DNA of 64,000 nucleotides from Klebsiella sp. BIGb0138 (GCF_004342285.1 NZ_SMCV01000013.1:1-64000), one strand, 5' to 3'. Counted from the first letter of the stretch, positions 24,204 to 32,566 are shown. The notes: generated from the letters alone by a model not told the origin. A program made the numbers and translations.

Positions 24204-24821
24204 TCAGAGTTTGGCTAAATCCAGCGATATCTGTTTATAAGTGCCATCATCCTGACGCTCATATAAACGCAGATACTGGCTGGTTCCCGTGACCTGGATA
24301 GCATCGGCCACGGCGTCCATCGCTTCATTCCATTTGGCATCGTCAATATTCAGTGAGCGGAGACCCAGAACCTGATTGATATCAATCCGGCCCTGTTTAT
24401 TGACACGGAAGGCATGATCGACCATCGCCATAATCTTTTCGTTAGCCCCGGCAGACCATTCTCTGATGCAGTCGTCAATCAGCTTCTTTGCCGCCTGAAT
24501 ACGCTCATCAAAGATGCGATGCTCGCCCACGGCGCGAACCAGCTTATAACGGCCATCAAAGCTGACCAGCGTGACATTGCCCTTGGCACCGCCATATTCC
24601 ACGCCGTATTCCGCTGCTGAAAGGTCGATAAAATCACCGATTTTAGCCATAGAACCGAGCTTGAACTCGACCAGAGACTGACGCTGCAGACGAGCTGCCT
24701 CAACGATGCCGAGCACCACTTCATCACGCAGTTTATCCAGCGGTTTAATCTGTGACTCAGGAACTAAATGACCCTGAGCGTTAATCCGGTAACCGTCCGG
24801 AATGGTATTTGCAGTATTCAT
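24204..24821 (-). CDS. DUF3164 early phage protein
   Basis: This 205-aa protein starts MNTANTIPDGYRINAQGHLV. The opening PDGYRINAQGHLVPESQIKP and the middle GNVTLVSFDGRYKLVRAVGE...FDERIQAAKKLIDDCIREW are diagnostic of DUF3164, which is widespread between the transposition genes and gemA in Mu-like phages. Its role is not known; the position implies a function in replication or host takeover. Confidence 0.88.
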   Translation of the reverse strand: MNTANTIPDGYRINAQGHLVPESQIKPLDKLRDEVVLGIVEAARLQRQSLVEFKLGSMAKIGDFIDLSAAEYGVEYGGAKGNVTLVSFDGRYKLVRAVGEHRIFDERIQAAKKLIDDCIREWSAGANEKIMAMVDHAFRVNKQGRIDINQVLGLRSLNIDDAKWNEAMDAVADAIQVTGTSQYLRLYERQDDGTYKQISLDLAKL

Positions 24822-24836
24822 AAAGTCCTCACTGAA

Positions 24837-25124
24837 TTAATAGCAATCTGAATAAACAATATTCGAAACAACACGGCGACTTAATTCCATTTTTTCGGCA
24901 ATAACAGGAATGGTCAGGCCCTCTTTATAAAGCTCACGGCAAAGGTAGATATCATGATCATCCGATGGTTTAACCAGAACGGACAAGCCCCAGCGGTTAG
25001 CCTGAGACTGAATGGCCTGACGGGTGCGGTTGAGTTTCTCGCCCATTTCCGCCGCCGTCATTTTCCCGGCATTCTCACAGACAAACTGAATTTCGTACTT
25101 GGTCCACTTACGACGCTTTTCCAT
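24837..25124 (-). CDS. Small helix-turn-helix protein
   Basis: This 95-aa protein starts MEKRRKWTKYEIQFVCENAG. It contains two HTH-like stretches: TAAEMGEKLNRTRQAIQSQA near residue 25 and LTIPVIAEKMELSRRVVSNI near the C-terminus. The first resembles a SANT/Myb-like or GcrA-like fold that phages use in small regulators. It is clearly DNA-binding in character; the target is unknown. Confidence 0.7.
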   Translation of the reverse strand: MEKRRKWTKYEIQFVCENAGKMTAAEMGEKLNRTRQAIQSQANRWGLSVLVKPSDDHDIYLCRELYKEGLTIPVIAEKMELSRRVVSNIVYSDCY

Positions 25125-25133
25125 GATTACCCC

Positions 25134-25391
25134 TTATTTTTCCACGTACTCTTTAGTAATAATTTCTGTGAAGCGAATTAATGCATCACAGGCATCATGT
25201 TGGTTATCAGCTTCGGGAACACCAGGAACAAGCAATTGCTCATGTGTCCGGGAGTGCCTCGCCCGCACATCAATTATTTCCCGAACTCTTTTTTCTTCAC
25301 CGGTGATAATGGGTAAAGCACCATCAGGGAAAGTTTCGCCAAACTCGATTAATCCCGAAGCCCAGGCATAAGCTGTAATTTTTGTTTCCAT
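25134..25391 (-). CDS. Unrecognised early phage protein
   Basis: This 85-aa protein starts at ATG 25391 (METKITAYAWASGLIEFGET), 6 bases after a GGAGG. It is acidic with GEEKRVREIIDVRARHSRTH and a C-terminal helix (HDACDALIRFTEIITKEYVE). No motif allows a functional call. It is packed 9 bases from the HTH gene and 2 bases from the next gene. Confidence 0.65.
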   Translation of the reverse strand: METKITAYAWASGLIEFGETFPDGALPIITGEEKRVREIIDVRARHSRTHEQLLVPGVPEADNQHDACDALIRFTEIITKEYVEK

Positions 25392-25393
25392 GA

Positions 25394-25633
25394 TTACCTC
25401 CAGATAACATGACAACCTTCGAGCGTGGCCATCCACACGGAGCGTGTCCCGGTGGGGCAGCGTTCAATCAGATGATTAGCCCTGTTCACCAGTTCAGTCG
25501 GCGGACAGGTGATTTCCAGACACGGGCGGCGCATCCACACCCGCATCTCCGTAACACGACTACCGCGCGCCTGCAGCCATGCCTGCGCAGCGGTGGCCAT
25601 ACCAACATGTTCAGCAATACGTTCAGTAATCAT
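25394..25633 (-). CDS. Unrecognised early phage protein
   Basis: This 79-aa protein starts MITERIAEHVGMATAAQAWL, just downstream of the B gene (4-base gap). It is predicted to be mixed alpha/beta with a Trp- and Arg-rich middle (EMRVWMRRPCLEITCPP). I recognise no family. In Mu the corresponding position is occupied by small dispensable early genes (kil and others). Confidence 0.6.
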   Translation of the reverse strand: MITERIAEHVGMATAAQAWLQARGSRVTEMRVWMRRPCLEITCPPTELVNRANHLIERCPTGTRSVWMATLEGCHVIWR

Positions 25634-25637
25634 GGTG

Positions 25638-26585
25638 CTAACCCCTCAGTAACGTTGAAACATCAACATCCAGATCCAGATCACGCAGTGCCTTGAGGAT
25701 GTAGCTCTCGCTGACAGCCTGACCTGCGCCGTGAGCCGTCATTGCTGCAAGCCGCAGGGAATGACTGAGGATGCGCAGTGCGCCGGGCTTCTGCGCAATC
25801 TTCTGAAGCAGATCGCGCTCTTTTTCGCCGTCGATATGCCAGGCGTCAGCAATCGCTTCCACATCCGCCTTTTTGGTCTTGTTAATCGCCACACGTTTGG
25901 CAATACGTGAGAACAGGCGGGCGAACTCGACGGTGCGGTTACCGCCGGTCATGTTGCTGTAGACGCGGTGGTTACCCATCAGCACCAGCCCGACGCGGGT
26001 GGCCTCCTGCAGCAGGCGCAGCTCTTCGAGAGTTTCCGCGCCCAGATGGTCAGCTTCATCAATGATGACAAGTCCCTGAGTACCATCAAGACGGCGGCGC
26101 AGAGCGCGGGCAAGCGGTCCTTTACGGCGCGGCGCATCATTCATCCCCAGCTCATAGGCCAGTTCGGTCAGGCACTCCAGCACACTGGCGCAAGACGGGG
26201 TGATCGTTATCAGCCAGACGTTATCGTTACTGCGGCGATATTCACGTGCCGCCTCTGACTTCCCGACGCCAGGGTTACCACAAACCACGCCGATGCACTC
26301 CGTCAGGTGGGCATAGCGAAAGGCTGTCCAGATTTGTTTAACGGTCGGGGTTTCAATAAAGCGCGGGGGCTCCGGCAGTTCTGCGGCAGAATGCTGTTTA
26401 TTGACCCAGCGCTGCAGAGCTTTCTCGACGCGGTCGTTATCACCGGCATATTTATTGTTCATGAAGCCACTGACCACACCGGTTGATAAGCCGGTTTCAC
26501 GGGCAACCTGAGCAAAAGTAAAACGGGCACCATCAACAAGGTTGCGCAGAACCTCGCGAATATCGGAAATATTCACCTCAGACAT
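25638..26585 (-). CDS. B: MuB-like ATP-dependent target-DNA activator
   Basis: This 315-aa AAA+ protein starts MSEVNISDIREVLRNLVDGA behind GGAGTG. It has an N-terminal HTH (FTFAQVARETGLSTGVVSGF), a Walker A (GNPGVGKS), a Walker B (QGLVIIDEADHLGA) and a sensor-like MGNHRVYSN. MuB binds target DNA as ATP-dependent filaments, attracts the transposase and provides target immunity. The C-terminal domain (LRILSHSLRLAAMTAHGAG) is also conserved. It follows the A gene by 28 bases. Confidence 0.95.
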   Translation of the reverse strand: MSEVNISDIREVLRNLVDGARFTFAQVARETGLSTGVVSGFMNNKYAGDNDRVEKALQRWVNKQHSAAELPEPPRFIETPTVKQIWTAFRYAHLTECIGVVCGNPGVGKSEAAREYRRSNDNVWLITITPSCASVLECLTELAYELGMNDAPRRKGPLARALRRRLDGTQGLVIIDEADHLGAETLEELRLLQEATRVGLVLMGNHRVYSNMTGGNRTVEFARLFSRIAKRVAINKTKKADVEAIADAWHIDGEKERDLLQKIAQKPGALRILSHSLRLAAMTAHGAGQAVSESYILKALRDLDLDVDVSTLLRG

Positions 26586-26613
26586 AATTCACTCCATTAT
26601 TTGATAAACGGCC

Positions 26614-28692
26614 TTAAATAGCGTTTTTACGTTTATTTGATTCCAGCATATCCAGCGAGTTATTCAGAAATTCATCCTCGCTGTATTCCTCTTCTTCAGA
26701 CACAACCTGCATAGCGGGAACCGCCCGGCTGACAGGGCGATAGACATTGCTGTCCAGCCAGTCCGGCCCTGCTGGTTCAGAGAGGGTGAGCACATTTTCG
26801 GCCTCGGCCAGACGGACTTTTTTCTCACCACGCTCGCGCATACCTTTGATACGTTTCTGTTTCTGCCAGTATTCTGCCGTAACAGGGAATGCTGCTTTCT
26901 TGTTGCCATCCCAGATGGCTTCACATATCAGTGAACCATCCATACGACGAACGATAACCTTCGTAGCATCGTGAATGTCGTAACTAACACGGACCTTGCG
27001 GCCATGCTCTTCGCGAAGCGCTTCGGAATAATAAAGGTTATTGAAAAGCTGGATTTCGCAACGCCTGACTGAGCACTCAGTCTCCGGCATAAACATATGA
27101 CGAAGTTCAATATCGGAGAGCCATTCAATTTCAGTTTTTTCTTTTTCCAGCTTGTACTTACGAAATTGCGCTGGAGTGAAATGCTCGCCATTAGCTTTCA
27201 GTGGCAGTGACTCGTGCGCGCGGTTGTTGTACCAGTGAACCCCGGCTTCAATTTCCCCAATAAGCTCATTCCATGACGGGAAATCGCGAAGGGTCTGCTC
27301 CTGCTTAGCTGTCAGCTCACGCCCTTTATCCACCGCGTTCAGCGCGGCGATGAGGGATTTTGATACCTTACGTGTGGTGCTTTTATCCGCGCCAGTTCCG
27401 TAGTAGGTAGCAAATTGGCGGGATATACGCATCCCCAGCGTTTTGTTAAGGATCTCAATGATGCCGCGCCCTTGCGGGTTCTCAGGAATACCCAGACGGT
27501 GGTCAACCCCGAGACGCGGTAAAATACCGGTGATATTAGCGTCAAGCGTGCTATTGGTCTCACCGCCACCGTTATCGGAATAATAGATATAAGGCACCCC
27601 GTTATTCTTAATGCCGTGACGCAGGGCATCAGCAACGGCAATAACGCTTTCTGACAGAGCCAGACTCCAGCCCACAATATATCGGCAACTCCCGTCCAGA
27701 ATGAACGTCACTTCTGGTGTGATAGGGTTACCATGTTCAGGAGAGGCGACTTTCATCTTCATGCCGTGGCCATCCCCGATCCAGACGTAATTAACCGGCA
27801 GGCAAAGCCAGTCACGGCGTACAAATCCCTCAATCTGACGGGCTTCACTGCCGGTGATCCGGCGATGCTGTTTCACCACTTCCGGGAGTTTATCCATCGC
27901 ATAGCGCACTGTGTTATAGGTCGGAGCAGAGAAAAGCATCTCCGGCTGATCCGAATATCGCGAATACCAGCCATGAATAAAATCCTCGTATGCCTCAGCC
28001 ATCGTTACACCATTGGGATTACGGTAATACGCCAGAAAATCAGGCAACCACGCAATTTCCTCAGGCTCCACGCGCTGGCGCTTGCCAGGTGCAAGGAGCA
28101 CCAGACGCTCAGTCGATGTTCTGGCTTTTTTGAAATCAGCCATCCAGCGCTTAAGGGAGATCTCGCTCAGGGTGCGTGATGAACCTTTTTTGGCATTGGC
28201 TAACGTCACCTGTGTGGCCAGATGCTCAGGTAACTCGCCGCTGCGGGACCGTCGGACGATTTCCCTGATGGCTTTGGCGCAGCTGAATCCCGGTATTTCC
28301 CCCAGTTTCATGACTTCCGATACCAGCGCAATACGGGCATCAGCAATCTTTTGCTGGTCGCTGGTTAAGCCAGTAAGCTTTTGCTCCATCAGCACGGGGT
28401 GATCACGGTAAAGCGATAACCGGGTATCACTCTTTTCCGTCACCGCTGAACGTTCAGGAGCAGGCAACGCTGCATCCTGATTGTTCATCAGCTCTTTAAC
28501 CTGACGGTCACGCAGCGCTTTCTGAGCAACCAGAGGAAGGCTGTCAATGTGATACTCAAACGCCTTACTTCCCTGACGCTTACGGACCAGAGTCTGATTC
28601 TGTTTGACCAGTTTGCCCATCATGGCTCTGATGCCCTGTGGCGTTCCCGGTAAACCCGGCAGGCCCGCTAATTCATTCACCGTGGCAAACAT
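26614..28692 (-). CDS. A: MuA-like DDE transposase
   Basis: This 692-aa protein starts at ATG 28692, nine bases after AAGGA; an in-frame GTG sits at 28698. Domains: an N-terminal DNA-binding region opening with ELAGLPGLPGTPQGIRAMMG (as in MuA), a core with the catalytic acids in WIGDGHGM, YYSDNGGGE and NPQGRGIIE, and a beta-barrel. The tail DEFLNNSLDMLESNKRKNAI is almost the same as the MuA C-terminal peptide that binds MuB and ClpX. It carries out cut and strand transfer at the phage ends. Confidence 0.96.
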   Translation of the reverse strand: MFATVNELAGLPGLPGTPQGIRAMMGKLVKQNQTLVRKRQGSKAFEYHIDSLPLVAQKALRDRQVKELMNNQDAALPAPERSAVTEKSDTRLSLYRDHPVLMEQKLTGLTSDQQKIADARIALVSEVMKLGEIPGFSCAKAIREIVRRSRSGELPEHLATQVTLANAKKGSSRTLSEISLKRWMADFKKARTSTERLVLLAPGKRQRVEPEEIAWLPDFLAYYRNPNGVTMAEAYEDFIHGWYSRYSDQPEMLFSAPTYNTVRYAMDKLPEVVKQHRRITGSEARQIEGFVRRDWLCLPVNYVWIGDGHGMKMKVASPEHGNPITPEVTFILDGSCRYIVGWSLALSESVIAVADALRHGIKNNGVPYIYYSDNGGGETNSTLDANITGILPRLGVDHRLGIPENPQGRGIIEILNKTLGMRISRQFATYYGTGADKSTTRKVSKSLIAALNAVDKGRELTAKQEQTLRDFPSWNELIGEIEAGVHWYNNRAHESLPLKANGEHFTPAQFRKYKLEKEKTEIEWLSDIELRHMFMPETECSVRRCEIQLFNNLYYSEALREEHGRKVRVSYDIHDATKVIVRRMDGSLICEAIWDGNKKAAFPVTAEYWQKQKRIKGMRERGEKKVRLAEAENVLTLSEPAGPDWLDSNVYRPVSRAVPAMQVVSEEEEYSEDEFLNNSLDMLESNKRKNAI

Positions 28693-28694
28693 GA

Positions 28695-28919
28695 TCACAA
28701 GTCCTTGCTGTAGCGGCTGGGCCAGATGGATGACGGCTCCAGATTGAGAGCATTCGCGATGATGCGCTCACCTTTAGGGTATGAACGAGCCAGCGCATTT
28801 TTCAGTGTGTCGGGACTTAACCCCGCACTGGTGGAAAGGCTGCGCATTGTCACGCCGCGCTTGTGAAGCTCGGCGACAATGTCAATGCGATGCCAGTCAC
28901 GCACTTCATTTCTTTCCAT
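28695..28919 (-). CDS. ner: Ner-like early regulator
   Basis: This 74-aa protein starts MERNEVRDWHRIDIVAELHK and ends near IWPSRYSKDL, very close to Mu Ner in both places. The HTH is TMRSLSTSAGLSPDTLKNAL. Ner is a Cro-like repressor that binds between the divergent early and repressor promoters and turns both down during lytic growth. Its stop overlaps the in-frame GTG before the transposase ATG. Confidence 0.94.
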   Translation of the reverse strand: MERNEVRDWHRIDIVAELHKRGVTMRSLSTSAGLSPDTLKNALARSYPKGERIIANALNLEPSSIWPSRYSKDL

Positions 28920-29100
28920 AGTTCGTTTACTCTTAAAAGTTATCCGCCGGAATAATCCTGCGGGGTTATCCGTTGGAGTAAGTATTGATCCAATGTGAGT
29001 TAATGTAAAGCAAAAGACCAGCTTTCTTTTCTCAATTGAGATACTTGGCGCGAGTGAGTTATTTTTATCATGAATTTCAATTTGTTAGGCGGAAAGGAAA
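28920..29100. promoter_or_regulatory. Divergent early/repressor control region
   Basis: This 181-base region separates ner (minus) from the repressor (plus). It holds a perfect palindrome CTCAATTGAG (29031-29040), two TTATCCG words near 28940-28970 (one in the near-palindrome TTATCCGCCGGAATAA), and on the minus strand TTTACA-N17-AATACT as a weak early-promoter candidate. On the plus strand TATCAT near 29070 is a -10 candidate for the repressor. In Mu this interval holds the operators and the transpositional enhancer. Exact assignments are inference. Confidence 0.6.
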
Positions 29101-29736
29101 ATGAATAAAGCAAAAGAAATAGAAGTTTCTTTTACTCAATATGGAAAGGAAAGTATTCGCGATAGGATAAAGAGTCTTTTTAAGGGAAGAAGCTTAAGGC
29201 GAGTATCTCTCGATTGGGACCTCCCATACTCCACGCTCAATAATTACTTTGCACGCTCAGCGACTCCAAGCGTGGACGTGTTAGTTAAAATTTCTGATAT
29301 TGAGAATGTGAGCCTAAACTGGCTTGCAACAGGTCGCGAGGACACCCTAGCCCTAGATGAGTCCGATAGTACCCAAGACTGTCGCATACGAACGGATATG
29401 GCTAGATATGCAGAGGATAATGAAATCCTTGCTGGGGCAACAGCAACCCCGCTGAAAGATGACAAGTTTATGTCCCTTACATGGTCAATGTTTTTCGAGG
29501 CATTGAACCATGAGGAGAAATCACATCTAATTGATATTTACGCAAAAATTGGAGCTAAAGGCGTTTTGGCATTGCTTAGTAACGTCAATGGTTCTACCAC
29601 AGAATTACTTAACCTTTCACCAGAGGAGCAAAGACGCTTAATGCACATGAATGAGCAAATCAAAAAAGGGTCATCTGAGACTGGTGAAGACGTAGCCAAG
29701 CCAGGCCCGTCAAGTTCCAGCAAGAAGGCCAGTTAA
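29101..29736 (+). CDS. CI-like phage repressor
   Basis: This 211-aa protein starts MNKAKEIEVSFTQYGKESIR behind GGAAAGGAAA. It has an N-terminal HTH (LRRVSLDWDLPYSTLNNYFA ... SVDVLVKISDIENVSLNWLA) of the type found in CI-like repressors that recognise paired operators. There is a helical middle and a polar C-terminal tail (ETGEDVAKPGPSSSSKKAS). It lacks the S24 peptidase Ser-Lys dyad, so SOS-type self-cleavage is unlikely. It is transcribed away from ner, which is the arrangement of Mu c. The low-complexity tail may be a protease-sensitive switch as in Mu Rep; that is inference. Confidence 0.85.
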   Translation: MNKAKEIEVSFTQYGKESIRDRIKSLFKGRSLRRVSLDWDLPYSTLNNYFARSATPSVDVLVKISDIENVSLNWLATGREDTLALDESDSTQDCRIRTDMARYAEDNEILAGATATPLKDDKFMSLTWSMFFEALNHEEKSHLIDIYAKIGAKGVLALLSNVNGSTTELLNLSPEEQRRLMHMNEQIKKGSSETGEDVAKPGPSSSSKKAS

Positions 29737-29772
29737 TGCGGTTCTCCACCTTCATTTTATCGCGGTATACAC

Positions 29773-29799
29773 CAGCCGCATTTAACCGGCCTGTTTTTT
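29773..29799 (+). terminator. Putative terminator after the repressor gene
   Basis: CAGCCG, an 8-base loop and CGGCCTG (one bulged base), followed by TTTTTT. It lies 37 bases past the repressor stop and would keep repressor transcription from reading through the phage end. Confidence 0.55.
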
Positions 29800-29860
29800 A
29801 GAAGTATGTTAGAATTGATTTTGAACGATGGTTTTGTAGTTTTAAAGTCCAGAAAGTAGC

Positions 29861-29999
29861 AGTATCAAATGATTTGCCGATCGGCTTCATTTTCTTCAAA
29901 CCGGTATCAAATCCAATTTTGAGCCGACCCCTACAATCCCGCGAGTTTCCGCTTAATTCCTCATGTTCCCGGAAGTATCAAATCTATTCGTTCTTCACA
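29861..29999 (-). repeat. Phage left end with three transposase-binding-like sites
   Basis: The 10-mer (A/G)GTATCAAAT occurs at 29974-29983, 29903-29912 and 29861-29870, always in the same orientation. Distances from the presumed terminus (29999) are about 16, 87 and 129 bases, with a wide first gap and a 42-base second gap, as for L1, L2 and L3 in Mu. The terminus read inward is TGTGAAGAAC; the TG dinucleotide matches transposable phage ends. The sites are visible; binding is inferred. Confidence 0.8.
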
Positions 30000-30004
30000 T
30001 AACG
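30000..30004. repeat. Candidate 5-base target duplication (TAACG)
   Basis: Mu-family insertion duplicates 5 bp. The first host bases are TAACG, giving codons (C)TA-ACG for Leu-Thr of the shell gene. The second copy should flank the other phage end, which is outside the window. Confidence 0.4.
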
Positions 30005-30553
30005 GTGGCGGTAGAAGCCGCCGATGCCGCAATGAAATCGGCTAATGTCGGCCTGATCGGATACGAGCTGACGAAAGGCGGGGGACTGGTGACGGTAAAG
30101 TTTAGCGGTGAGGTTGGCGCCATGAACGCCGCCGTCGCTGCCGGTGTGGCTGCGGCCAGCCGGGTGGGGAGCGTCTACGCGTGGAAAATCATCGCCCGTA
30201 CCGCAACCGGCATCGATAGCCTGATTGCCTCCACGGAAACCTGCGGTATTGCTCCCGACCCTGTGGCGGCCGCCGCGACAGTGCAACCCCCGGCGGCGGA
30301 ACAGAAAGCGGTCGCCATTCCGGTGGTTAATGTCGAATCTGATATGACGGCGGCCTCTTGCGGTGAGCTAAGCGACAGCGTGTGCGCTGAGGCACCGCTA
30401 AGCGGAGAGTCCGCCACCCAGGCAAGCGAATCGCCGCAGCGTAGCGAGCAGGGTGATGAGACGGAAAATGGCGGCGATCGCATCATCAGTACGCCGGCGG
30501 AAAAGGCGGCGCCCAAACCCGCGCGTCCTCGTCCCAAAAGCCCCCGACGCTAA
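30000..30553 (+). pseudogene. BMC-H shell protein with long C-terminal tail, 5' end cut by prophage
   Basis: From base 30000 the frame reads (L)TVAVEAADAAMKSANVGLIG then GGLVTVKFSGEVGAMNAAVA, the body of a BMC-H hexamer subunit. The usual start (about 14 residues with the first beta strand, like the PduA opening) is missing. The prophage terminus supplies an accidental in-frame ATG at 29963 without a ribosome site, so a fused product is unlikely to be made or to fold normally. After the domain comes a tail of about 90 residues, Ala/Pro/Glu-rich and ending in a basic stretch (KPARPRPKSPRR), a layout seen in PduK/EutK-type shell proteins. The gene is on the strand opposite the main operon. Confidence 0.88.
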
Positions 30554-30571
30554 CGTGATAATTGCCTGACG

Positions 30572-30594
30572 AGCCACCTGCGGGTGGCTTTTTT
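30572..30594 (+). terminator. Intrinsic terminator after the tailed BMC-H gene
   Basis: AGCCACC-TGCG-GGTGGCT with a T run, 20 bases after the stop. It ends the plus-strand transcript before the convergent facilitator gene. Confidence 0.88.
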
Positions 30595-30737
30595 ACGACG
30601 GAAGGATGACCCCGCGATGAGAATGGGCGGTGGGAAGGGAAGAACGGTCGATGGGAAGGATTATCGGAGGCCCGCCGTGGGGCAAACTCCGCCGCGGCCA
30701 GCAGGGGCTGGCGGAGTTGTGGGTCCCGGGAGCATCA

Positions 30738-31562
30738 TCAAGGCGTGGGGTTATTCACCGTCTTGCCGGCTTTGGCGGCGGGCAGATGGCATCCGATGCC
30801 AAAGCGGTAAATGGCCGCCCCGACGATCCCGCCCACCACCGGCGCAATCAGCGGGACAAGGAAGTAGGGAATCTCTCTACCGCCCGTCATCGCCATCGAT
30901 CCCCAGCCGTTCAGAAAGGTAAACAGTTTCGGACCGAAGTCGCGGGCCGGGTTCATAGCAAATCCGGTGAGCGGCGCGGTCGCGGCGCCGATCACCGCCA
31001 CCAGTAAACCGATTAACAGCGGTGCAAGCGGCCCTTTCGGCACACCGTTGCCATCATCGGTCAGTGCCATAATAAGACCGATCAGCATTGAGGTAATGAC
31101 GATTTCCACGAGCGCCGCCAGCCAGACGCTGATATTCGCCGCCGGATAGGTGGAGAATATGCTGGCCAGATACAGGCTGTCCTGACTGCCGCGTACCATT
31201 TGGTGGGCTTGTTCATAGTCGGCGAACATATTGTGGTAAAGGAGATAGGTGAGCGCGGCGCCGCAAAACGCCCCGGCCATCTGGGCCAGAATATAGGGCA
31301 CCACTTTTTTGGCGTCAAAGCTGGCGAACATCCATAGCGCGATAGTGACCGCCGGGTTAAGGTGCGCGCCCGAGATGCCCGCCGTCAGATAGACCGCCAG
31401 AGCGATACCCAGGCCCCACACGATGCAGATTTCCCAAAGACCAAAGCTGGCGCCGGCGAGTTTTGCCGCGCACAGCACGCTGGTACCGAAAAATATAAAT
31501 AAGCCGGTGCCCAGAAATTCCGCAAGACAAGGCCCGGTAACTGCTTCACGAGATTCACTCAT
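30738..31562 (-). CDS. pduF: PduF-type propanediol/glycerol diffusion facilitator
   Basis: This 274-aa MIP-family channel starts at ATG 31562 (MSESREAVTGPCLAEFLGTG) with AGGA eight bases upstream. Six membrane spans and the two half-helix motifs are visible: GAHLNPAVT and GFAMNPARDFGPK. GLWEICIVWGLGIALAVYLT and ALTDDGNGVPKGPLAPLLIG are very close to Salmonella PduF. It would admit 1,2-propanediol or glycerol through the inner membrane. As last gene of the operon it is strong evidence that the pathway substrate is a diol/triol rather than choline, whose loci usually carry other transporters. Confidence 0.9.
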   Translation of the reverse strand: MSESREAVTGPCLAEFLGTGLFIFFGTSVLCAAKLAGASFGLWEICIVWGLGIALAVYLTAGISGAHLNPAVTIALWMFASFDAKKVVPYILAQMAGAFCGAALTYLLYHNMFADYEQAHQMVRGSQDSLYLASIFSTYPAANISVWLAALVEIVITSMLIGLIMALTDDGNGVPKGPLAPLLIGLLVAVIGAATAPLTGFAMNPARDFGPKLFTFLNGWGSMAMTGGREIPYFLVPLIAPVVGGIVGAAIYRFGIGCHLPAAKAGKTVNNPTP

Positions 31563-31648
31563 AGTTTTTTCCTGTATTAAGCGATGCGTGGTTTCATCTC
31601 TTAACGCTGCTGGGGACAAAGGATAAGAGAGCTAAATCATGCTGCTGG

Positions 31649-32566
31649 TTAACCGCCGATATGGCAGTGAAACCCCATCGATTCGACGACTTTTTTCAGG
31701 CTGGCCATTTTGTCCTCGGGATGCGACTTTGCCTCGCCCATGGGATAAATGCGGCCCAGCAGGTTATATTTATTTTCACCAAAGGTGTGATAAGGCAGCA
31801 GATGAAGGGTATCAACGCCGGACATGAGCCGGGCAAATTCGGCAATGCTGCGAATCTCATCTGCGCTATCGTTGACGCCGGGAATGACGGGAATGCGAAC
31901 AATAACGTGGGTGATAAAGGAAATACGGATAAGGTTTTCCAGAATCCGCTCGTTATTGACGCCGGTATTTTGTTCATGAACCACCGGGTTAATGGCTTTA
32001 ATATCCGTCAGCGCCAGGTCAACCCACGGAAAGACCTCCTCAATCACCTCTTTGCTGGCCATCCCGGTGGTTTCCATCGCCGTGTGCCACCCTTTTGCTT
32101 TACAGGCTTTTAAAAGCTCACGGGCAAATTCCGCTTGTGCCAGCGGTTCGCCGCCTGACAGGGTAATTCCCCCGCCTGAACGACGAAACAGGTTCTCCTC
32201 TTTCTGTAATTCACGCATCACCTCGCTGACGGTCATGCGTTTCCCTTTCATTTCCAACGCCCGAGTCGGGCAGACTTGCGTGCATTTACCGCACTGAATG
32301 CAGCGCTCGCGGTCGATGAAAAAGGGATTGCCGGGGGAGAGCGCATGCTGCTGACAAACATCGACGCATTTTCCACAGCGGATACAATCGCTCTTTTTAT
32401 AAATTAACTCAGGTTGCGGGCGCTGCGATTCCGGATTGCTGCACCACCTGCAGGCCAGCGGGCAGCCTTTAAAAAAAGGGATGGTGCGGATGCCGGGACC
32501 ATCATGCAGGGAATAGCGTTGAATATTAAATAAAACGCCTTCGGTATCGTATTCGACTCTGTTCAT
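31649..32566 (-). CDS. Glycyl radical enzyme activase (radical SAM)
   Basis: This 305-aa activating enzyme starts at ATG 32566 (MNRVEYDTEGVLFNIQRYSL). The radical SAM cluster motif is C-x3-C-x2-C in FFKGCPLACRWCSNPE. Two ferredoxin-type 4Fe-4S sites follow: CIRCGKCVDVCQ and CIQCGKCTQVCP, as in activases of glycerol dehydratase, CutC and related enzymes. SGGGITLSGGEPLAQ is the SAM-binding GGE motif. It generates the 5'-deoxyadenosyl radical that abstracts hydrogen from the glycine of the dehydratase encoded just upstream. It works only anaerobically. Confidence 0.95.
   Translation of the reverse strand: MNRVEYDTEGVLFNIQRYSLHDGPGIRTIPFFKGCPLACRWCSNPESQRPQPELIYKKSDCIRCGKCVDVCQQHALSPGNPFFIDRERCIQCGKCTQVCPTRALEMKGKRMTVSEVMRELQKEENLFRRSGGGITLSGGEPLAQAEFARELLKACKAKGWHTAMETTGMASKEVIEEVFPWVDLALTDIKAINPVVHEQNTGVNNERILENLIRISFITHVIVRIPVIPGVNDSADEIRSIAEFARLMSGVDTLHLLPYHTFGENKYNLLGRIYPMGEAKSHPEDKMASLKKVVESMGFHCHIGG

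Larger units (their letters stand above)
1..29999 (-). mobile_element. Mu-like transposable prophage, left-end (immunity) side complete, tail end cut by the window
   Basis: The gene order read on the minus strand follows Mu: repressor (divergent), ner, A transposase, B ATPase, small early genes, DUF3164, GemA, Mor, lysis, gp25/26/27-like, terminase, portal, F-like, protease, major head, gp36-38, sheath, tube, 41/42, tape measure, N, P, 45, 46, 47, 48, tail fibre. The terminus at about 29999 begins TGTGAAG when read inward on the minus strand and carries three spaced GTATCAAAT motifs. Beyond it the sequence becomes a BMC shell gene in mid-domain. The other terminus, the rest of the tail fibre and any mom-like genes lie left of base 1. 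Most genes overlap or abut by a few bases and no core gene looks broken, so the element may be functional; this is inference. Confidence 0.95.

Noticed and set aside
29963-30553. Intact 196-aa BMC protein starting at 29963
   Set aside because: The first dozen codons are phage end sequence without a ribosome site, and the first strand of the BMC fold is missing.
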